Source: Streptomyces albus subsp. chlorinus (GTDB lineage: Bacteria; Actinomycetota; Actinomycetes; Streptomycetales; Streptomycetaceae). From it: a stretch of DNA of 48,085 nucleotides. The notes below the pieces were generated by a model. The model was not told the DNA's origin and did no database searches. It saw nothing but the letters and a program-made list of their open reading frames with translations. A program made the position numbers and the translations under genes. The stretch lies in contig NZ_VJOK01000001.1 of assembly GCF_013302895.1 (NCBI RefSeq), positions 2,415,786 to 2,463,870 of the forward strand, written 5' to 3'. Every line of letters starts with the position of its first letter. Within the stretch, counting starts at the first letter, position 1. Shown piece by piece: positions 14,340-26,152 of this stretch.

Positions 14340-15004
14340 AGCCGCTTGACCCCCTTGAGCTTGGCCGCCTTGCCGACCTTGGGGGCCTTGCCGGCCTTGC
14401 CGCTGCCGGAGGGGCTGAGGCTGGCGCCCGAGGCGAGCCAGCCGTAGGCGCGCATCCCGCCGCCCGCGCTGCCCCCGCCGGGCTCGGTGCCCAGCGGGTC
14501 CTTCTCGCCGCGCCGCGCCAGCGACATGATCAGCGGGACGACGAACGGCGCGAGCAGCAGGTCGTAGACCGTGGCGGTGATCAGCAGGCCGGTGAGCCCG
14601 ACCTGCCGGGCGGCCGTGTCCCCCACCAGCGCGCCGACCCCGGCGTACAGCAGGGTGGAGCAGATGGCGGCGGAGGCGACCACGAGCATGGGCACCGTCG
14701 CCGAGCGGTGCTGCCCGCCCTCCGGTTTGGTCAGGCCCGCGGCGTAGCCGATCAGGCAGAGCACCAGCGCGTAGCGGCCCACCGCGTGGTCGGCGGGCGG
14801 GGCGACGTCGGCGAGCAGCCCGGCGAAGAAGCCGACGAGAGCGCCCGCGGTGTGGCCGTGGACCAGCGCGAGACCGAGGACGACGAGCAGCAGGAGGTCG
14901 GGGACGGCGCCGGGGAGCTGGAGTCTGGCCAGCACGGTGACCTGGACGATGAGGGCGACGACCACGAGGGCGGCCGTGAGCAGCATCCGGTTGAGGTAGA
15001 GCAC
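14336..15004 (-). CDS. mreD: Rod shape-determining protein MreD
   Basis: A 222-aa membrane protein with about six helices (LLTAALVVVALIVQVTVLARL at the start, then further hydrophobic blocks). MreD links MreC to the PBP2/RodA complex. The C-terminal ~45 residues are Gly/Ser/Lys-rich and longer than usual, a common feature in Streptomyces. GTG 15004 has an AGGAG site in the end of mreC; the gap is 6 nt. The stop overlaps pbp2 by 4 nt. Confidence 0.92.
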   Translation of the reverse strand: MLYLNRMLLTAALVVVALIVQVTVLARLQLPGAVPDLLLLVVLGLALVHGHTAGALVGFFAGLLADVAPPADHAVGRYALVLCLIGYAAGLTKPEGGQHRSATVPMLVVASAAICSTLLYAGVGALVGDTAARQVGLTGLLITATVYDLLLAPFVVPLIMSLARRGEKDPLGTEPGGGSAGGGMRAYGWLASGASLSPSGSGKAGKAPKVGKAAKLKGVKRL

Positions 15005-15010
15005 TTGGGG

Positions 15011-15949
15011 TCAGCTCCTGGGCGAGGAGGGCGTGCCGCTGGGGGTGGCGGTGACGGTCACCGTGGGGGTGGGCCGGGGCTTGGCCGGCTTCTTGGACTT
15101 GAGGACCTCGTCGCGCGGGTCCTCACGCGGGGGCTGGACGACGACGCCGACCACGTCGAGCCGGGTGAACCCGACGTAGGGCCGCACCCGCACCGTCCGG
15201 GTGAGGTCGCCCTTGTGCCGCTCGACCTTGGTGACCCGGCCGACGGGGACGCCGGGCACGAACGGCTTGTCGCCGCTGGAACCGAAGGTCACCAGGCGGT
15301 CGCCCGTCTCGACCCGCGCCCTGCCGTTGAGGAGCTGGACGTTGAGCGCGTTGCCGCCGCGCCCGGTGGCGAATCCCAGCTCGTTGCTCTTCTCCAGGCG
15401 GGTGCCGACGGTGAAGTCCGGGTCGTTGGCGAGCAGGACGGTGGAGGTGGAGGGGCCCACGGTGGTGACCCGGCCGACCAGGCCGTCGCCGTTGAGGACC
15501 GTCATGTCGCGGCGCAGCCCGTCCTCGCGGCCCGCGTCGATGGTGACCGTCCACGAGAAGCCCTGCGCCGCGCCGATCCCGATGACCTGGGCGCCCTTGA
15601 CGCCGTAGCCGCCGGCGCCGGCGGTCCTGAGGAGCTTGTCGAGTTCCCGGGCACGGGCCCGGTTGCGGTCCGTGGAGCCGAGCTTCTGCTTGAGCGCCGC
15701 GTTCTCCTGCTCCAGCCGGCTGATGCGGTCGTGGCGGTCCCCCGAGTCGCGGACGGCGGCGATCGCGTTGCCGACGGGATCGACCGCCAAGGCCACGCCG
15801 TTCTCGACCGGGCCCAGGACGGAGGCGGCTGACCGCCGCGCGCCGTCGAGCGGAGACCGCTCGCCCCCTCTGAGGTCCACCGTGATCAGTGCGAACGCGA
15901 TGGCGATCAGCAGGACGAGCAGCAGCCGGCTTTCTCGTGTGTCCCTCAC
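15011..15949 (-). CDS. mreC: Rod shape-determining protein MreC
   Basis: A 312-aa protein: one membrane helix (LLLVLLIAIAFALITV, about 9-24), a coiled coil (RISRLEQENAALKQKL), then the MreC β-domain (about 120-270) with GDGLVGRVTTVGPSTSTV. A Pro/Thr-rich C-terminal tail (KPRPTPTVTVTATP) is extracellular and disordered. MreC forms filaments outside the membrane that activate PBP2. GTG 15949 is the best start before the membrane helix but lacks a strong RBS. It is separated from mreB by 194 nt. Confidence 0.93.
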   Translation of the reverse strand: MRDTRESRLLLVLLIAIAFALITVDLRGGERSPLDGARRSAASVLGPVENGVALAVDPVGNAIAAVRDSGDRHDRISRLEQENAALKQKLGSTDRNRARARELDKLLRTAGAGGYGVKGAQVIGIGAAQGFSWTVTIDAGREDGLRRDMTVLNGDGLVGRVTTVGPSTSTVLLANDPDFTVGTRLEKSNELGFATGRGGNALNVQLLNGRARVETGDRLVTFGSSGDKPFVPGVPVGRVTKVERHKGDLTRTVRVRPYVGFTRLDVVGVVVQPPREDPRDEVLKSKKPAKPRPTPTVTVTATPSGTPSSPRS

Positions 15950-16143
15950 GTGCGGCGGCCGTGCCTTTCTGGTGGGGCAGCCCCGCCTGGGCGGGGTGCG
16001 AGGCGGCGGCCGCCACTGCGCTCGTACGACCCGCCGCGTGAACGGTCAGTTATTGCGAACAGGTGGGCCGTGCGCTCCCTCGGGACCACGGCCCAGCGGA
16101 AGCTGGGGCACTGCGGCCGGGTGCCATCCCGGCGGAATGGCGG

Positions 16144-17175
16144 TCAGCGGCGTGGCTGCGCGTCGAGCACCTGCTGGAGGGCCTCGAACTCCTCGACGCA
16201 CTTGCCCGAACCCAGCGCCACCGAGTCCAGCGGGTCCTCGGCGATGTGGATGGGCATACCGGTCTCGCGGCGGAGCCGCTCGTCCAGGCCGCGCAGCAGG
16301 GCGCCGCCGCCGGTGAGCACGATGCCGCGGTCCATCACGTCACCGGACAGCTCGGGCGGGCACTTGTCGAGGGTGGTCTTGACCGCGTCGACGATCGCGT
16401 TGACCGGCTCCTCGATGGCCTTGCGGACCTCGGCCGCCGAGATCACCACGGTCTTGGGCAGCCCGCTGACCAGGTCGCGGCCCCGGATCTCGGTGTGCTC
16501 GTCCTTCTCCAGGTCGTAGGCCGAACCGATGGTGATCTTGATGCTCTCGGCGGTGCGCTCACCGAGCAGAAGGCTGTACTCCTTCTTGATGTGCTGGATG
16601 ATCGCGTTGTCCAGCTCGTCGCCGGCCACCCGGATGGACTGGGCGGTGACGATGCCGCCCAGCGAGATCACGGCGACCTCGGTGGTGCCGCCGCCGATGT
16701 CGACCACCATGTTGCCGGTGGCCTCGTGGACGGGCAGGCCCGAGCCGATCGCCGCGGCCATCGGCTCCTCGATGATGTGCACCTGGCGGGCACCCGCCTG
16801 GGTGGACGCCTCGATGACGGCGCGGCGCTCGACCCCCGTGATGCCGGAGGGCACACACACCACGACCCGGGGCCGGGCGAGATAACGCCGCTTGTGGATC
16901 TTCAGAATGAAGTAGCGGAGCATCCGCTCGGTGATCTCGAAGTCGGCGATGACGCCGTCCTTCAAGGGCCGGACGGCGACGATGTTGCCAGGGGTGCGGC
17001 CGATCATCTTCTTCGCTTCGGCGCCGACCGCGAGAATTCCGCCTGTGTTGGTGTTGATCGCGACGACGGACGGCTCGTTGAGGACGATCCCGCGACCCCT
17101 GACGTACACCAGCGTGTTGGCGGTCCCGAGGTCGACAGCCATATCACGGCCGATGAACGACATGTTGGTTCCCAT
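16144..17175 (-). CDS. mreB: Actin-like rod shape-determining protein MreB
   Basis: A 343-aa bacterial actin. Nucleotide-binding features are the phosphate-1 loop [10 protein letters not shown], the phosphate-2 segment [16 protein letters not shown] and the adenosine motif [15 protein letters not shown]. Start ATG 17175 gives the usual [18 protein letters not shown]-terminus and the standard length; an upstream ATG at 17313 adds non-homologous residues. MreB positions the wall-synthesis complex; in Streptomyces it is needed for spore-wall integrity rather than hyphal growth. About 190 nt separate it from mreC, so mreCD-pbp2-rodA may have an extra promoter. Confidence 0.96.
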   Translation of the reverse strand: MGTNMSFIGRDMAVDLGTANTLVYVRGRGIVLNEPSVVAINTNTGGILAVGAEAKKMIGRTPGNIVAVRPLKDGVIADFEITERMLRYFILKIHKRRYLARPRVVVCVPSGITGVERRAVIEASTQAGARQVHIIEEPMAAAIGSGLPVHEATGNMVVDIGGGTTEVAVISLGGIVTAQSIRVAGDELDNAIIQHIKKEYSLLLGERTAESIKITIGSAYDLEKDEHTEIRGRDLVSGLPKTVVISAAEVRKAIEEPVNAIVDAVKTTLDKCPPELSGDVMDRGIVLTGGGALLRGLDERLRRETGMPIHIAEDPLDSVALGSGKCVEEFEALQQVLDAQPRR

Positions 17176-17428
17176 GGATGCGTCTGGCCTTCCAAGTGGG
17201 GCGATGTGGTGTGCGGCTACGGAAGGATGTGGGTACGCGCCGGCATGCTCAAAGCGCGCGGGTTCCATCGTAGACGCGCTTGCTCGAACACGTGGAGACG
17301 GTTCCTCCGCCATTGTCGGCGGAAGTGGGATGGGCCACCGTAATGGTGACGTCGTGTCGGAGACCGCCCTTGAGGGCGTTCATCCGGCGGCCTTGCCGCC
17401 TCTTCCGTCCCAGGTGGTCGACTCCGCC

Positions 17429-17842
17429 TCAGGCAAAGCTCGGGAAAAAAATCTTCCGCTCGCGCTCGGCGGACTCCTCCGAGTCCGAGGCGTGAATGAG
17501 GTTCTCCCGCACGATGGTGCCGAAGTCGCCGCGCACCGAGCCGGGAGGGGCCCCGATCGGGTCGGTCGGCCCCGCCAGCGCCCGGATGCCCTCGATCACG
17601 CGTTCGCCCTCGACCAGCATGACCACGGAGGGGCCGGAGGCCATGAACTCCATCAGCGGCTCGTAGAAGGGGCGCCCCTCGTGCTCGGCGTAGTGCTGCT
17701 CCAGCGTGGCCCGGTCCAGCGTCCGCAGCTCCATGGCCGTGACGGACCAGCCCGCCTTGCGCTCGATACGGCCGATGATCTCGCCCACAAGTCCGCGGCG
17801 GACCGCGTCCGGCTTGAGGATGACGAGGGTGCGCTGGCTCAT
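17429..17842 (-). CDS. ndk: Nucleoside diphosphate kinase
   Basis: A 137-aa enzyme of the normal length. It transfers the terminal phosphate between nucleoside triphosphates and diphosphates through a phosphohistidine. The active-site motif NLIHASDS places the catalytic His at 117; the N-terminal RTLVILKPDAVRRG is characteristic. Start ATG 17842 follows AAGGAG by 10 nt. It lies upstream of mreB, with a 253-nt gap that probably contains the mreB promoter. Confidence 0.96.
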   Translation of the reverse strand: MSQRTLVILKPDAVRRGLVGEIIGRIERKAGWSVTAMELRTLDRATLEQHYAEHEGRPFYEPLMEFMASGPSVVMLVEGERVIEGIRALAGPTDPIGAPPGSVRGDFGTIVRENLIHASDSEESAERERKIFFPSFA

Positions 17843-17892
17843 GGTGCGGTGCTCCTTGGCTGGTCGGCAGACAGCTGCGGCACCTCCCGGCC

Positions 17893-17934
17893 GAAGTCCC
17901 CCCACGACCACTGGGAGGCACCCCCGGGGGAGGG
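17893..17934. repeat. Dispersed Streptomyces intergenic repeat
   Basis: CGACCACTGGGAGGCACCCC followed by a G-run matches a common Streptomyces intergenic repeat type. It lies between ndk and the DUF4233 gene. Confidence 0.5.
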
Positions 17935-18016
17935 CAGAGGCCGCCAGGCCGAGCGCTCCGACGCGGATTCGAAGCCCGGCGGTCTCAAGAGGCTACATGG
18001 GTGAGCGGGGCGCCTT

Positions 18017-18382
18017 TCACACAGCGTCCGGCTCAGGGGCACCCTCGGCAGCCGACTGCGCGGCGAACCGGGCCTTGGCCTCGTCGATCTTCTGCCCGAA
18101 GTGCACCGAAGCCCACCACAGCCCCGCGAAACAGGCACCGAGGAAGAACATCACCGGAACGACGAAACCGCTCGCGATCAGGGCGATCTGGAGCACCCAG
18201 CCGAGCTGTACGCCACCCGGACGGGTGAGCACGCCGCACAGCAGCACGCACAGCACCATCGCGATGCCGCTGACCGTCCAGACCGTGGCGGTCGAAAGGT
18301 CACTCGTTCGCATCGCGACCAATCCGGCGAAACCGATGACGAAGAACTCCCCGATCAGCGTGGACGCACACAGCGTTCGCAT
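18017..18382 (-). CDS. DUF4233 membrane protein
   Basis: A 121-aa protein with four predicted membrane helices. It starts MRTLCASTLIGEFFVIGFAG, has TRPGGVQLGW in the middle and ends with a charged tail. DUF4233 proteins are encoded directly after folC in many actinobacteria; their function is unknown. The ATG at 18382 abuts the folC stop with no gap, so it should be translated by coupling. Confidence 0.88.
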   Translation of the reverse strand: MRTLCASTLIGEFFVIGFAGLVAMRTSDLSTATVWTVSGIAMVLCVLLCGVLTRPGGVQLGWVLQIALIASGFVVPVMFFLGACFAGLWWASVHFGQKIDEAKARFAAQSAAEGAPEPDAV

Positions 18383-19933
18383 CTAGCGCCTCCCTCGCAG
18401 CAGCAGCCGGGCCTCGCCGACCGTGATGACGGAGCCGGTGACCAGCACGCCGGCCCCCGCGTACTCGCCCGCCTCCTCGGCGAGGGTGACCGCCTCCTCC
18501 AGCGCCGCGTCCAGCCGCGGCTCCACCTGGACCCGCTCCTCGCCGAAGACCTCGACAGCGAGGGCGGCCACCTCGTCCACGTCCATGGCGCGGTGGCTGG
18601 AGTTGCGGGTGACGACGACCTCCGCGAAGACGGGCTCGAACGCCTCCAGCAGGCCGCGCACGTCCTTGCCCGCGGTGGGTGCGACGACGCCGACCAGCCG
18701 GCTGAAGCCGAACGCCTCGCTGACGGCCTCGGCGGTGGCGCGCGCCCCGCCCGGGTTGTGCGCGGCGTCAAGCACCACCGAGGGGCTGGTGCGCACCAGC
18801 TCCAGGCGGCCGGGCGAGGAGACGGAGGCGAACGCCTGGCGCACCACGTCGATGTCGAGGGTGCGGGCGTGCTGCTGGCCGATTCCGAAGAACGCCTCGA
18901 CCGCGGCCAGGGCCACGCTGGCGTTGTGCGCCATGTGGGCGCCGTGCAGCGGAAGGAAGATGTCGGGGTACTCGCCGCCCAGCCCGCGCAGCGTCAGCTG
19001 CTGGCCGCCGACGGCCACCTGGCGGGAGACGACGCCGAACTCCATGCCCTCGCGGGCGACGGTGGCGTCCACCTCGACGGCCTTCTTCAGCACCACCGAG
19101 GCGGCCTCGACGGGCTGCTGGGCCAGCACGACGGTGGCGTCGGGCTTGATGATGCCGGACTTCTCCACCGCGATCGCCTCGGGCGTGTCGCCGAGCCGGT
19201 CGGTGTGGTCCAGCGAGATGGGGGTGATGACGGCGACGCTCGCGTCGATCACATTGGTGGCGTCCCAGGTGCCGCCCATGCCGACCTCGACGACGGCCAC
19301 GTCCACGGGCGCGTCGGCGAAGGCCGCGTACGCCATGCCGGTCAGCACCTCGAAGAAGGAGAGCCGGTAGTCCTGCTGGGCGTCGACCAGTTCCACATAC
19401 GGCTTGATGTCGCGGTAGGTCTCGATGAAGCGCTCGGCGGAGACCGGGGCGCCGTCGATGCTGATGCGCTCGGTGACCGACTGCACGTGCGGGGAGCTGT
19501 AGCGGCCGGTGCGCAGCTCGAAGGCGCCGAGCAGGGCCTCGATCATGCGGGCCGTGGTCGTCTTGCCGTTGGTGCCGGTGATGTGGATGGAGGGGTAGGA
19601 GCGCTGCGGCTCGCCCAGCACGTCCACCAGCGCGGCGATGCGCTTGACCGAGGGGTCCAGCTTCGTCTCGCCCCAGCGGGTGGCCAGTTCCTCCTCCACC
19701 TCGCGCAGCGCCCGGTCCAGCTCCGGGTCCTCGGGCCGGCCCGGCACCACGTCCGGCTGCGGGGGTCCGGCCTGGGCCCGCAGGGTGCGGCTGCCCGCCT
19801 CGATCACCGCGAGGTCCGGATCGCGGTCGGTCTCTTCGCCGACGATCGCCTCGAAGGCGTCGGGCGACTCGGCGGGGTCGGACGACTCGGACGAGGGATC
19901 GGGTTCGTGGGGCTGCTGGGGCTCGTCGCTCAC
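18383..19933 (-). CDS. folC: Dihydrofolate synthase / folylpolyglutamate synthase
   Basis: A 516-aa Mur-ligase-type enzyme that adds glutamate to dihydropteroate and folates using ATP. The P-loop HITGTNGKTTT is at about 117-127; later motifs include VVEVGMGGTWDATN (the omega-loop region) and VLDAAHNPGGARA. The first ~70 residues are acidic, Pro/Ser-rich and probably disordered, common in Streptomyces FolC. GTG 19933 was chosen because TAGACT lies 7 nt upstream and no RBS is present (leaderless). It abuts the DUF4233 gene downstream. Confidence 0.94.
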   Translation of the reverse strand: MSDEPQQPHEPDPSSESSDPAESPDAFEAIVGEETDRDPDLAVIEAGSRTLRAQAGPPQPDVVPGRPEDPELDRALREVEEELATRWGETKLDPSVKRIAALVDVLGEPQRSYPSIHITGTNGKTTTARMIEALLGAFELRTGRYSSPHVQSVTERISIDGAPVSAERFIETYRDIKPYVELVDAQQDYRLSFFEVLTGMAYAAFADAPVDVAVVEVGMGGTWDATNVIDASVAVITPISLDHTDRLGDTPEAIAVEKSGIIKPDATVVLAQQPVEAASVVLKKAVEVDATVAREGMEFGVVSRQVAVGGQQLTLRGLGGEYPDIFLPLHGAHMAHNASVALAAVEAFFGIGQQHARTLDIDVVRQAFASVSSPGRLELVRTSPSVVLDAAHNPGGARATAEAVSEAFGFSRLVGVVAPTAGKDVRGLLEAFEPVFAEVVVTRNSSHRAMDVDEVAALAVEVFGEERVQVEPRLDAALEEAVTLAEEAGEYAGAGVLVTGSVITVGEARLLLRGRR

Positions 19934-20344
19934 GCGGACAAGTCTACGGAAGAGCACGACCGCCCCCGGCCCCCCTGTGGACAACGGACGCCACCGCCGC
20001 GCGGCCGCACCGGGCCGCGCGGCCGCGGCCCGCTGAGGCCCGCCTTCCGGAAGAGCGCCGTGTGAGGGCAGGCCGCGCCATGGCGGCATAACCTGCTGGC
20101 ATGCCGGTCGCCGGGCCCCCGGCCCCCTCTCCAGCGCCCGCGCCCTCGCCCTCGCCAGCGGGAGGGCGCCCCCGAACGTGCCGCCTCGCTCACCCTGCGG
20201 CTGGTGGCCGGCACGGCGGCGACGGGGTCCGGGTGGCCGTCGAGACCCGGGCGGCCGGCGACGAACCGGCAGCCGGGCCCGAGGGCCACCCGGCGCTCGC
20301 CGCGCGCCGCATCGCGACCGTGAGGCTCCCCCGGCGACGGGGTG
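19934..20344. other. 411-nt gap between folC and valS, possible decayed coding sequence
   Basis: No intact gene is convincing. On the plus strand from 20101, an Ala/Pro-rich frame gives way in another frame to RAASLTLRLVAGTA, then in the first frame to GVRVAVETRAAGDEPAAG and ALAARRIATVRLP. The text looks protein-like but is split between frames. It may be a frameshifted remnant or chance GC-rich sequence. The folC promoter lies at the left edge, and a repeated CCGCGCGGCCGC pair is present near 20000. Confidence 0.35.
19941..19946 (-). promoter_or_regulatory. folC -10 box, leaderless arrangement
   Basis: TAGACT on the minus strand with 7 nt to GTG 19933. It fits the TANNNT consensus at the spacing expected when transcription starts at the start codon. 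The -35 is not clear. Confidence 0.45.
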
Positions 20345-22987
<2,643 letters not shown>

Positions 22988-22994
22988 GACCGCC

Positions 22995-23000
22995 AGTGTA
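22995..23000 (-). promoter_or_regulatory. valS -10 box, leaderless arrangement
   Basis: TACACT on the minus strand, 7 nt before GTG 22987, with a weak GAGAC-type -35 about 17-18 bp further up. Confidence 0.45.
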
Positions 23001-23118
23001 CGGGCGCCCATGTCCCGGTCTCGAATCGGTTTGAGGACCGGTGCAGCGCCTTCCGGCGCCATCCGTCACTATGAGCGGAGCGCATTCGACTACATGTTCA
23101 CGGAGGGGAAGCGCCGCC

Positions 23119-24192
23119 ATGAGTGACAACCAGCCCGGCCCGTACGGCGGGCAGCCGGGGCCCTACGGTCAGCAGCCGGGTCCGTACGGACAGCAGCCCC
23201 AGCAGCCGGGCGGCGCCAACCCCTACGGCGGCGCCCCCAATCAGCCCGGTTACGGCTACCCGCAGCAGCCGGGCGCCCCGCAGCAGCCCCCCGGGCCGCC
23301 GCCCCAGCAGGGCTACGGCTTCCCCCAGCAGCAGCCCGGCGGGCAGCAGCCGGGCGGGCCAGGACAGCCCGGTCCCTATGGGCAGCCCGGCCCTTACGCC
23401 CAGCCCGGTCCTTACGGCCAGCCCGGCCAGCCGGGGATGCCGGTGCCGCCCCAGGGCGGCGGCGGCAAGGGCAAGACCATCGGCATCATCGTCGGCGCAC
23501 TGGTCCTGGTGGGCGCGGTGATAGGCGGCGTCCTCGTCTTCACCGGCGGCGACGACGACAAGGACGGCAAGGGCGGGGGCGGCGGCTCCTCGGTCGCCGA
23601 CGACGGCAAGAAGTACAAGCTGATCACCCCGCAGACGGTCGCCACGGAGTTCGAGAAGAAGCCGGGATCGGAGAACAACTCCTCCACCGGGTTCAGCGAG
23701 TCCGACAAGCAGAAGTTCGAGCAGTTCGGCGTCAAGGACCCGAAGAACGTGTCCGCCAGCTACAAGGACAGCGGCACCGGGGTCAACGCGAAGGAGCTGA
23801 ACTTCGGCGGCGTCTACGGCGAGATCGAGAACCCGGAGGCGGTCGTCAACGCCGCTTTGCTGATGGTGGCCAAGGAGGCCAAGGAGGACCCGGACACCTC
23901 CGGCGGCGGCAAGGCCGAACTCGACGGCGAACCGCAGGAGGTCCACCCCGCCGGTCTGGGCGACGACGCCGTGATGAAGTGCCAGAAGGTGAAGTTCACC
24001 GCGCCTCCCGGCAACTCCTCCGGCATCGACGGCTTCACCATGCCGTTCTGCATGTGGGGCGACCACAGCACCATCGGCTTCGTGATCACCGCCTCCCCCG
24101 GTGACATCCTCAGCGGCAAGGGCACCCCGGTCTCCCAGGCCGGCGAGACCACGGCCAAGGTCCGCAAGGACGTGCGCGTGCCGCTCGCGTGA
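23119..24192 (+). CDS. Tandem membrane protein 1 (PG/PQ-rich N-terminus, single TM)
   Basis: A 357-aa protein. The first ~115 residues are repeats of the QPGPYGQQPG type, disordered and cytoplasmic. A single membrane helix (about 121-141, IGIIVGALVLVGAVIGGVLV) follows, then an acidic/Gly linker and an extracytoplasmic domain. That domain has a Cys pair: MKCQ and, about 30 residues later, CMWGDHST. The same Cys/W-D-x-S-T pattern recurs in the next two genes. RBS GAGGGGAAG lies 6 nt upstream of ATG 23119. The family is widespread in Streptomyces, unknown in function, and reminiscent of sensors or secretion-associated membrane proteins. It is the first and longest copy of three. Confidence 0.85.
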   Translation: MSDNQPGPYGGQPGPYGQQPGPYGQQPQQPGGANPYGGAPNQPGYGYPQQPGAPQQPPGPPPQQGYGFPQQQPGGQQPGGPGQPGPYGQPGPYAQPGPYGQPGQPGMPVPPQGGGGKGKTIGIIVGALVLVGAVIGGVLVFTGGDDDKDGKGGGGGSSVADDGKKYKLITPQTVATEFEKKPGSENNSSTGFSESDKQKFEQFGVKDPKNVSASYKDSGTGVNAKELNFGGVYGEIENPEAVVNAALLMVAKEAKEDPDTSGGGKAELDGEPQEVHPAGLGDDAVMKCQKVKFTAPPGNSSGIDGFTMPFCMWGDHSTIGFVITASPGDILSGKGTPVSQAGETTAKVRKDVRVPLA

Positions 24193-24413
24193 CCCCGCCG
24201 CCACCTGGCGTGTGACCCCTCCCCCGCTGTTCCCCGCCGTGCGGCCCGGCCGTGCGGCGGGGACCTTCCGGACGCAACCGGACAACTCAGCGGGGGTTCT
24301 TCACGATTGTGTTCCCACCGGGCTCCGATTCGGCGCCCGGTGCGGCGTTCTCGTCGTGCATCCGTCAAGATGTCCGAGCGCGTGAAAGCGAGTCAACGAG
24401 GGGAAGCGCCACC

Positions 24414-25244
24414 ATGAGCCACAACCAGCCAGGCCCCTACGGCCAGTCGGGGCCGTACGGTCAGCAGCCGCAGCAGCCGGGTCAGCCCGGCCCCTACGGT
24501 GGCGCTCCGGGCCAGCCGCAGCAGCCGGGTTACGGCTACCCGCAGCAGGGCCAGCCCCAGCAGCCGGGCTACGGCTACCCCCAGCAGGGCCAGCCGCCGC
24601 AGGGCGGCGCGCCCTACGGACAGCCGGGCCAGCAGCCGGGGATGCCGATGCCGCCCCAGGGCGGCGGCGGCAAGGGCAAGACCATCGGCATCGTCGTGGG
24701 TGCCCTGGTCGTCGTCGGCGCCGTGATCGGCGGGCTGTTCGCCTTCGGGGTGATCGGCGGCACCGAGTACAAGCTGACGACTCCCGAGACGGTGGCCGGC
24801 GACTTCAAGCGCCAGGGCTCGGGCAACCACGAGGAAGGCAAGAAGGGCGCCTTCGGCAAGAGCGAGGACAAGATCCCGGGCATGTCGGCCGACGAGGCCG
24901 TCAGCGCCAACTACCTCTCCGGCGCCAAGAAGATGCAGTTCATCGGCGCCTCGGGCTCGGTCGACGACCCGGAGAAGGCCGTGGACTGGGTCTTCGACCA
25001 GGCCGAGGACGACCTCAAGTCCATGGGCAAGACGGCCGGCGACCCGCAGGAGGTCTCGCCGTCCGACTTCGACGGCGACGTCATGAAGTGCCAGTCCTAC
25101 ACGGTGATGTCCCAGACCCTGACCGCGTGCGTCTGGGCCGACGGCAGCACCATCGGCCAGGTCGTCCTCCAGGGCGACAAGGACATCGACGGCACCGCCG
25201 AGACCACCGCGAAGGTCTTCAACGACGCCCGCGTCGAGAAGTGA
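24414..25244 (+). CDS. Tandem membrane protein 2 (paralogue)
   Basis: A 276-aa paralogue of its neighbours. The N-terminal repeats [13 protein letters not shown] are followed by [20 protein letters not shown] (membrane helix, about 84-103) and an outer domain beginning [20 protein letters not shown]. Copy 1 has the parallel YKLITPQTVATEF. The Cys pair is MKCQSYTVM and [20 protein letters not shown] lies 8 nt before ATG 24414. It has its own 221-nt upstream region, so it probably has its own promoter, and ends 11 nt before copy 3. Confidence 0.85.
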   Translation: MSHNQPGPYGQSGPYGQQPQQPGQPGPYGGAPGQPQQPGYGYPQQGQPQQPGYGYPQQGQPPQGGAPYGQPGQQPGMPMPPQGGGGKGKTIGIVVGALVVVGAVIGGLFAFGVIGGTEYKLTTPETVAGDFKRQGSGNHEEGKKGAFGKSEDKIPGMSADEAVSANYLSGAKKMQFIGASGSVDDPEKAVDWVFDQAEDDLKSMGKTAGDPQEVSPSDFDGDVMKCQSYTVMSQTLTACVWADGSTIGQVVLQGDKDIDGTAETTAKVFNDARVEK

Positions 25245-25255
25245 GCTGACCGAGC

Positions 25256-26032
25256 ATGAGCCAGCCACCCGGACCGTACAACGCGGGCGGGTACGGCCAG
25301 CAGCCTCCGGGTCCGGGAGGCGGCCCCTACGGGCCGCCTCCCGGACCCGGTTACGGTGCCCCCGGCCCGTACGGGGCGTGGCCGCCCGCACCACCGCCGC
25401 CGCGCCGCCGCGCGCTGGGCGCGGGTGCCGTCACGGCGATCGTGCTGGGCAGTCTGGTCGTGGTCGCGGGGATGCTGTTCGGCATCGCCGCGCTGGTCCG
25501 GTCGGGCACACCGCAGGGCACCGAGAAGATCGCGTTCCCCGCCACGCTGGAGAGCGGCAAGTACCACCGCATGGACGGCAACGCGCAGGTCGAGCAGCAG
25601 GAGCGGCAGCTCCAGGACGAGTTGCCCGGCGACGGCACGGCCAAGGTCGCCACCTACTCCGCCGATCCGTCGGGCAGCCCGACGGCCGGCGGGCTGGCGA
25701 TCTCCGGCGCGTACGGCGACATCGACGTCTCCTCCGCGAAGATGCGCGACGACATGCTGGACGGCATGCGGCAGAGCCAGGCGGGCGAGGTCGTCGGGGA
25801 GCGCCGGGAGTTCACCCCGGGCTCCGGTGACGTGGAGATCTCCTGCCAGCTGACGCGGCTCTCCCAGGGCGGCGTCGGGGTGTACGCGCCCGCCTGCGCC
25901 TGGGCGGACGAGTCGACGGCGGCGACGGTGCTGGAGGTCAGCGTCGCCAACTCGTCCCCGGACAGCATCGATCTGGAGGAGTTCGCCGCGGTCACGGCCC
26001 GGGTCAAGGACGAGGTGACGGTGCCCAAGTAG
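25256..26032 (+). CDS. Tandem membrane protein 3 (paralogue)
   Basis: A 258-aa, more divergent member. It has a Pro/Gly/Tyr-rich start (GPYNAGGYGQQPPGPGGG), basic RRR before the membrane helix (about 54-78, AVTAIVLGSLVVVAGMLFGI), and an outer domain ending with the Cys pair EISCQ and ACAWADESTA. It starts 11 nt after the second gene's stop and has only a weak RBS, so it is probably co-transcribed with it. It is followed by the long palindrome against convergent clpX. Confidence 0.83.
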   Translation: MSQPPGPYNAGGYGQQPPGPGGGPYGPPPGPGYGAPGPYGAWPPAPPPPRRRALGAGAVTAIVLGSLVVVAGMLFGIAALVRSGTPQGTEKIAFPATLESGKYHRMDGNAQVEQQERQLQDELPGDGTAKVATYSADPSGSPTAGGLAISGAYGDIDVSSAKMRDDMLDGMRQSQAGEVVGERREFTPGSGDVEISCQLTRLSQGGVGVYAPACAWADESTAATVLEVSVANSSPDSIDLEEFAAVTARVKDEVTVPK

Positions 26033-26062
26033 GCCCCGGGGCGAGCGGAGCCCAGGAAGGCC

Positions 26063-26143
26063 CCCGCAGGACACCACACCACATGCGGAAGGGCCCGCCC
26101 CGAGGGGGCGGGCCCTTCCGCATGTGGTGTGGTGTCCTGCGGG
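26063..26143. terminator. 39-bp perfect palindrome between convergent genes
   Basis: Arms 26063-26101 and 26105-26143 are perfectly complementary along all 39 bp with a 3-nt loop. The distal part contains a GGACACCACACCACATGCGG stretch and the loop side a CCGCCCC/GGGGCGG block. The palindrome begins 30 nt after the stop of tandem gene 3 and ends 9 nt after the clpX stop. It is much longer than a usual terminator and can act in both directions. Secondary roles (RNase III target, recombination end) are possible. Confidence 0.8.
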
Positions 26144-26152
26144 CCGGGGCGC

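Noticed and set aside
12093..14447. 784-aa ORF on the plus strand
   Set aside because: Antisense to pbp2. It is rich in Gly/Val/Leu/Ala/Asp repeats, the usual shadow composition in high-GC coding DNA; pbp2 has all its catalytic motifs.
22988..23118. T-box riboswitch ahead of valS
   Set aside because: Too short, no T-box sequence, and the -10 box next to the GTG points to a leaderless mRNA.
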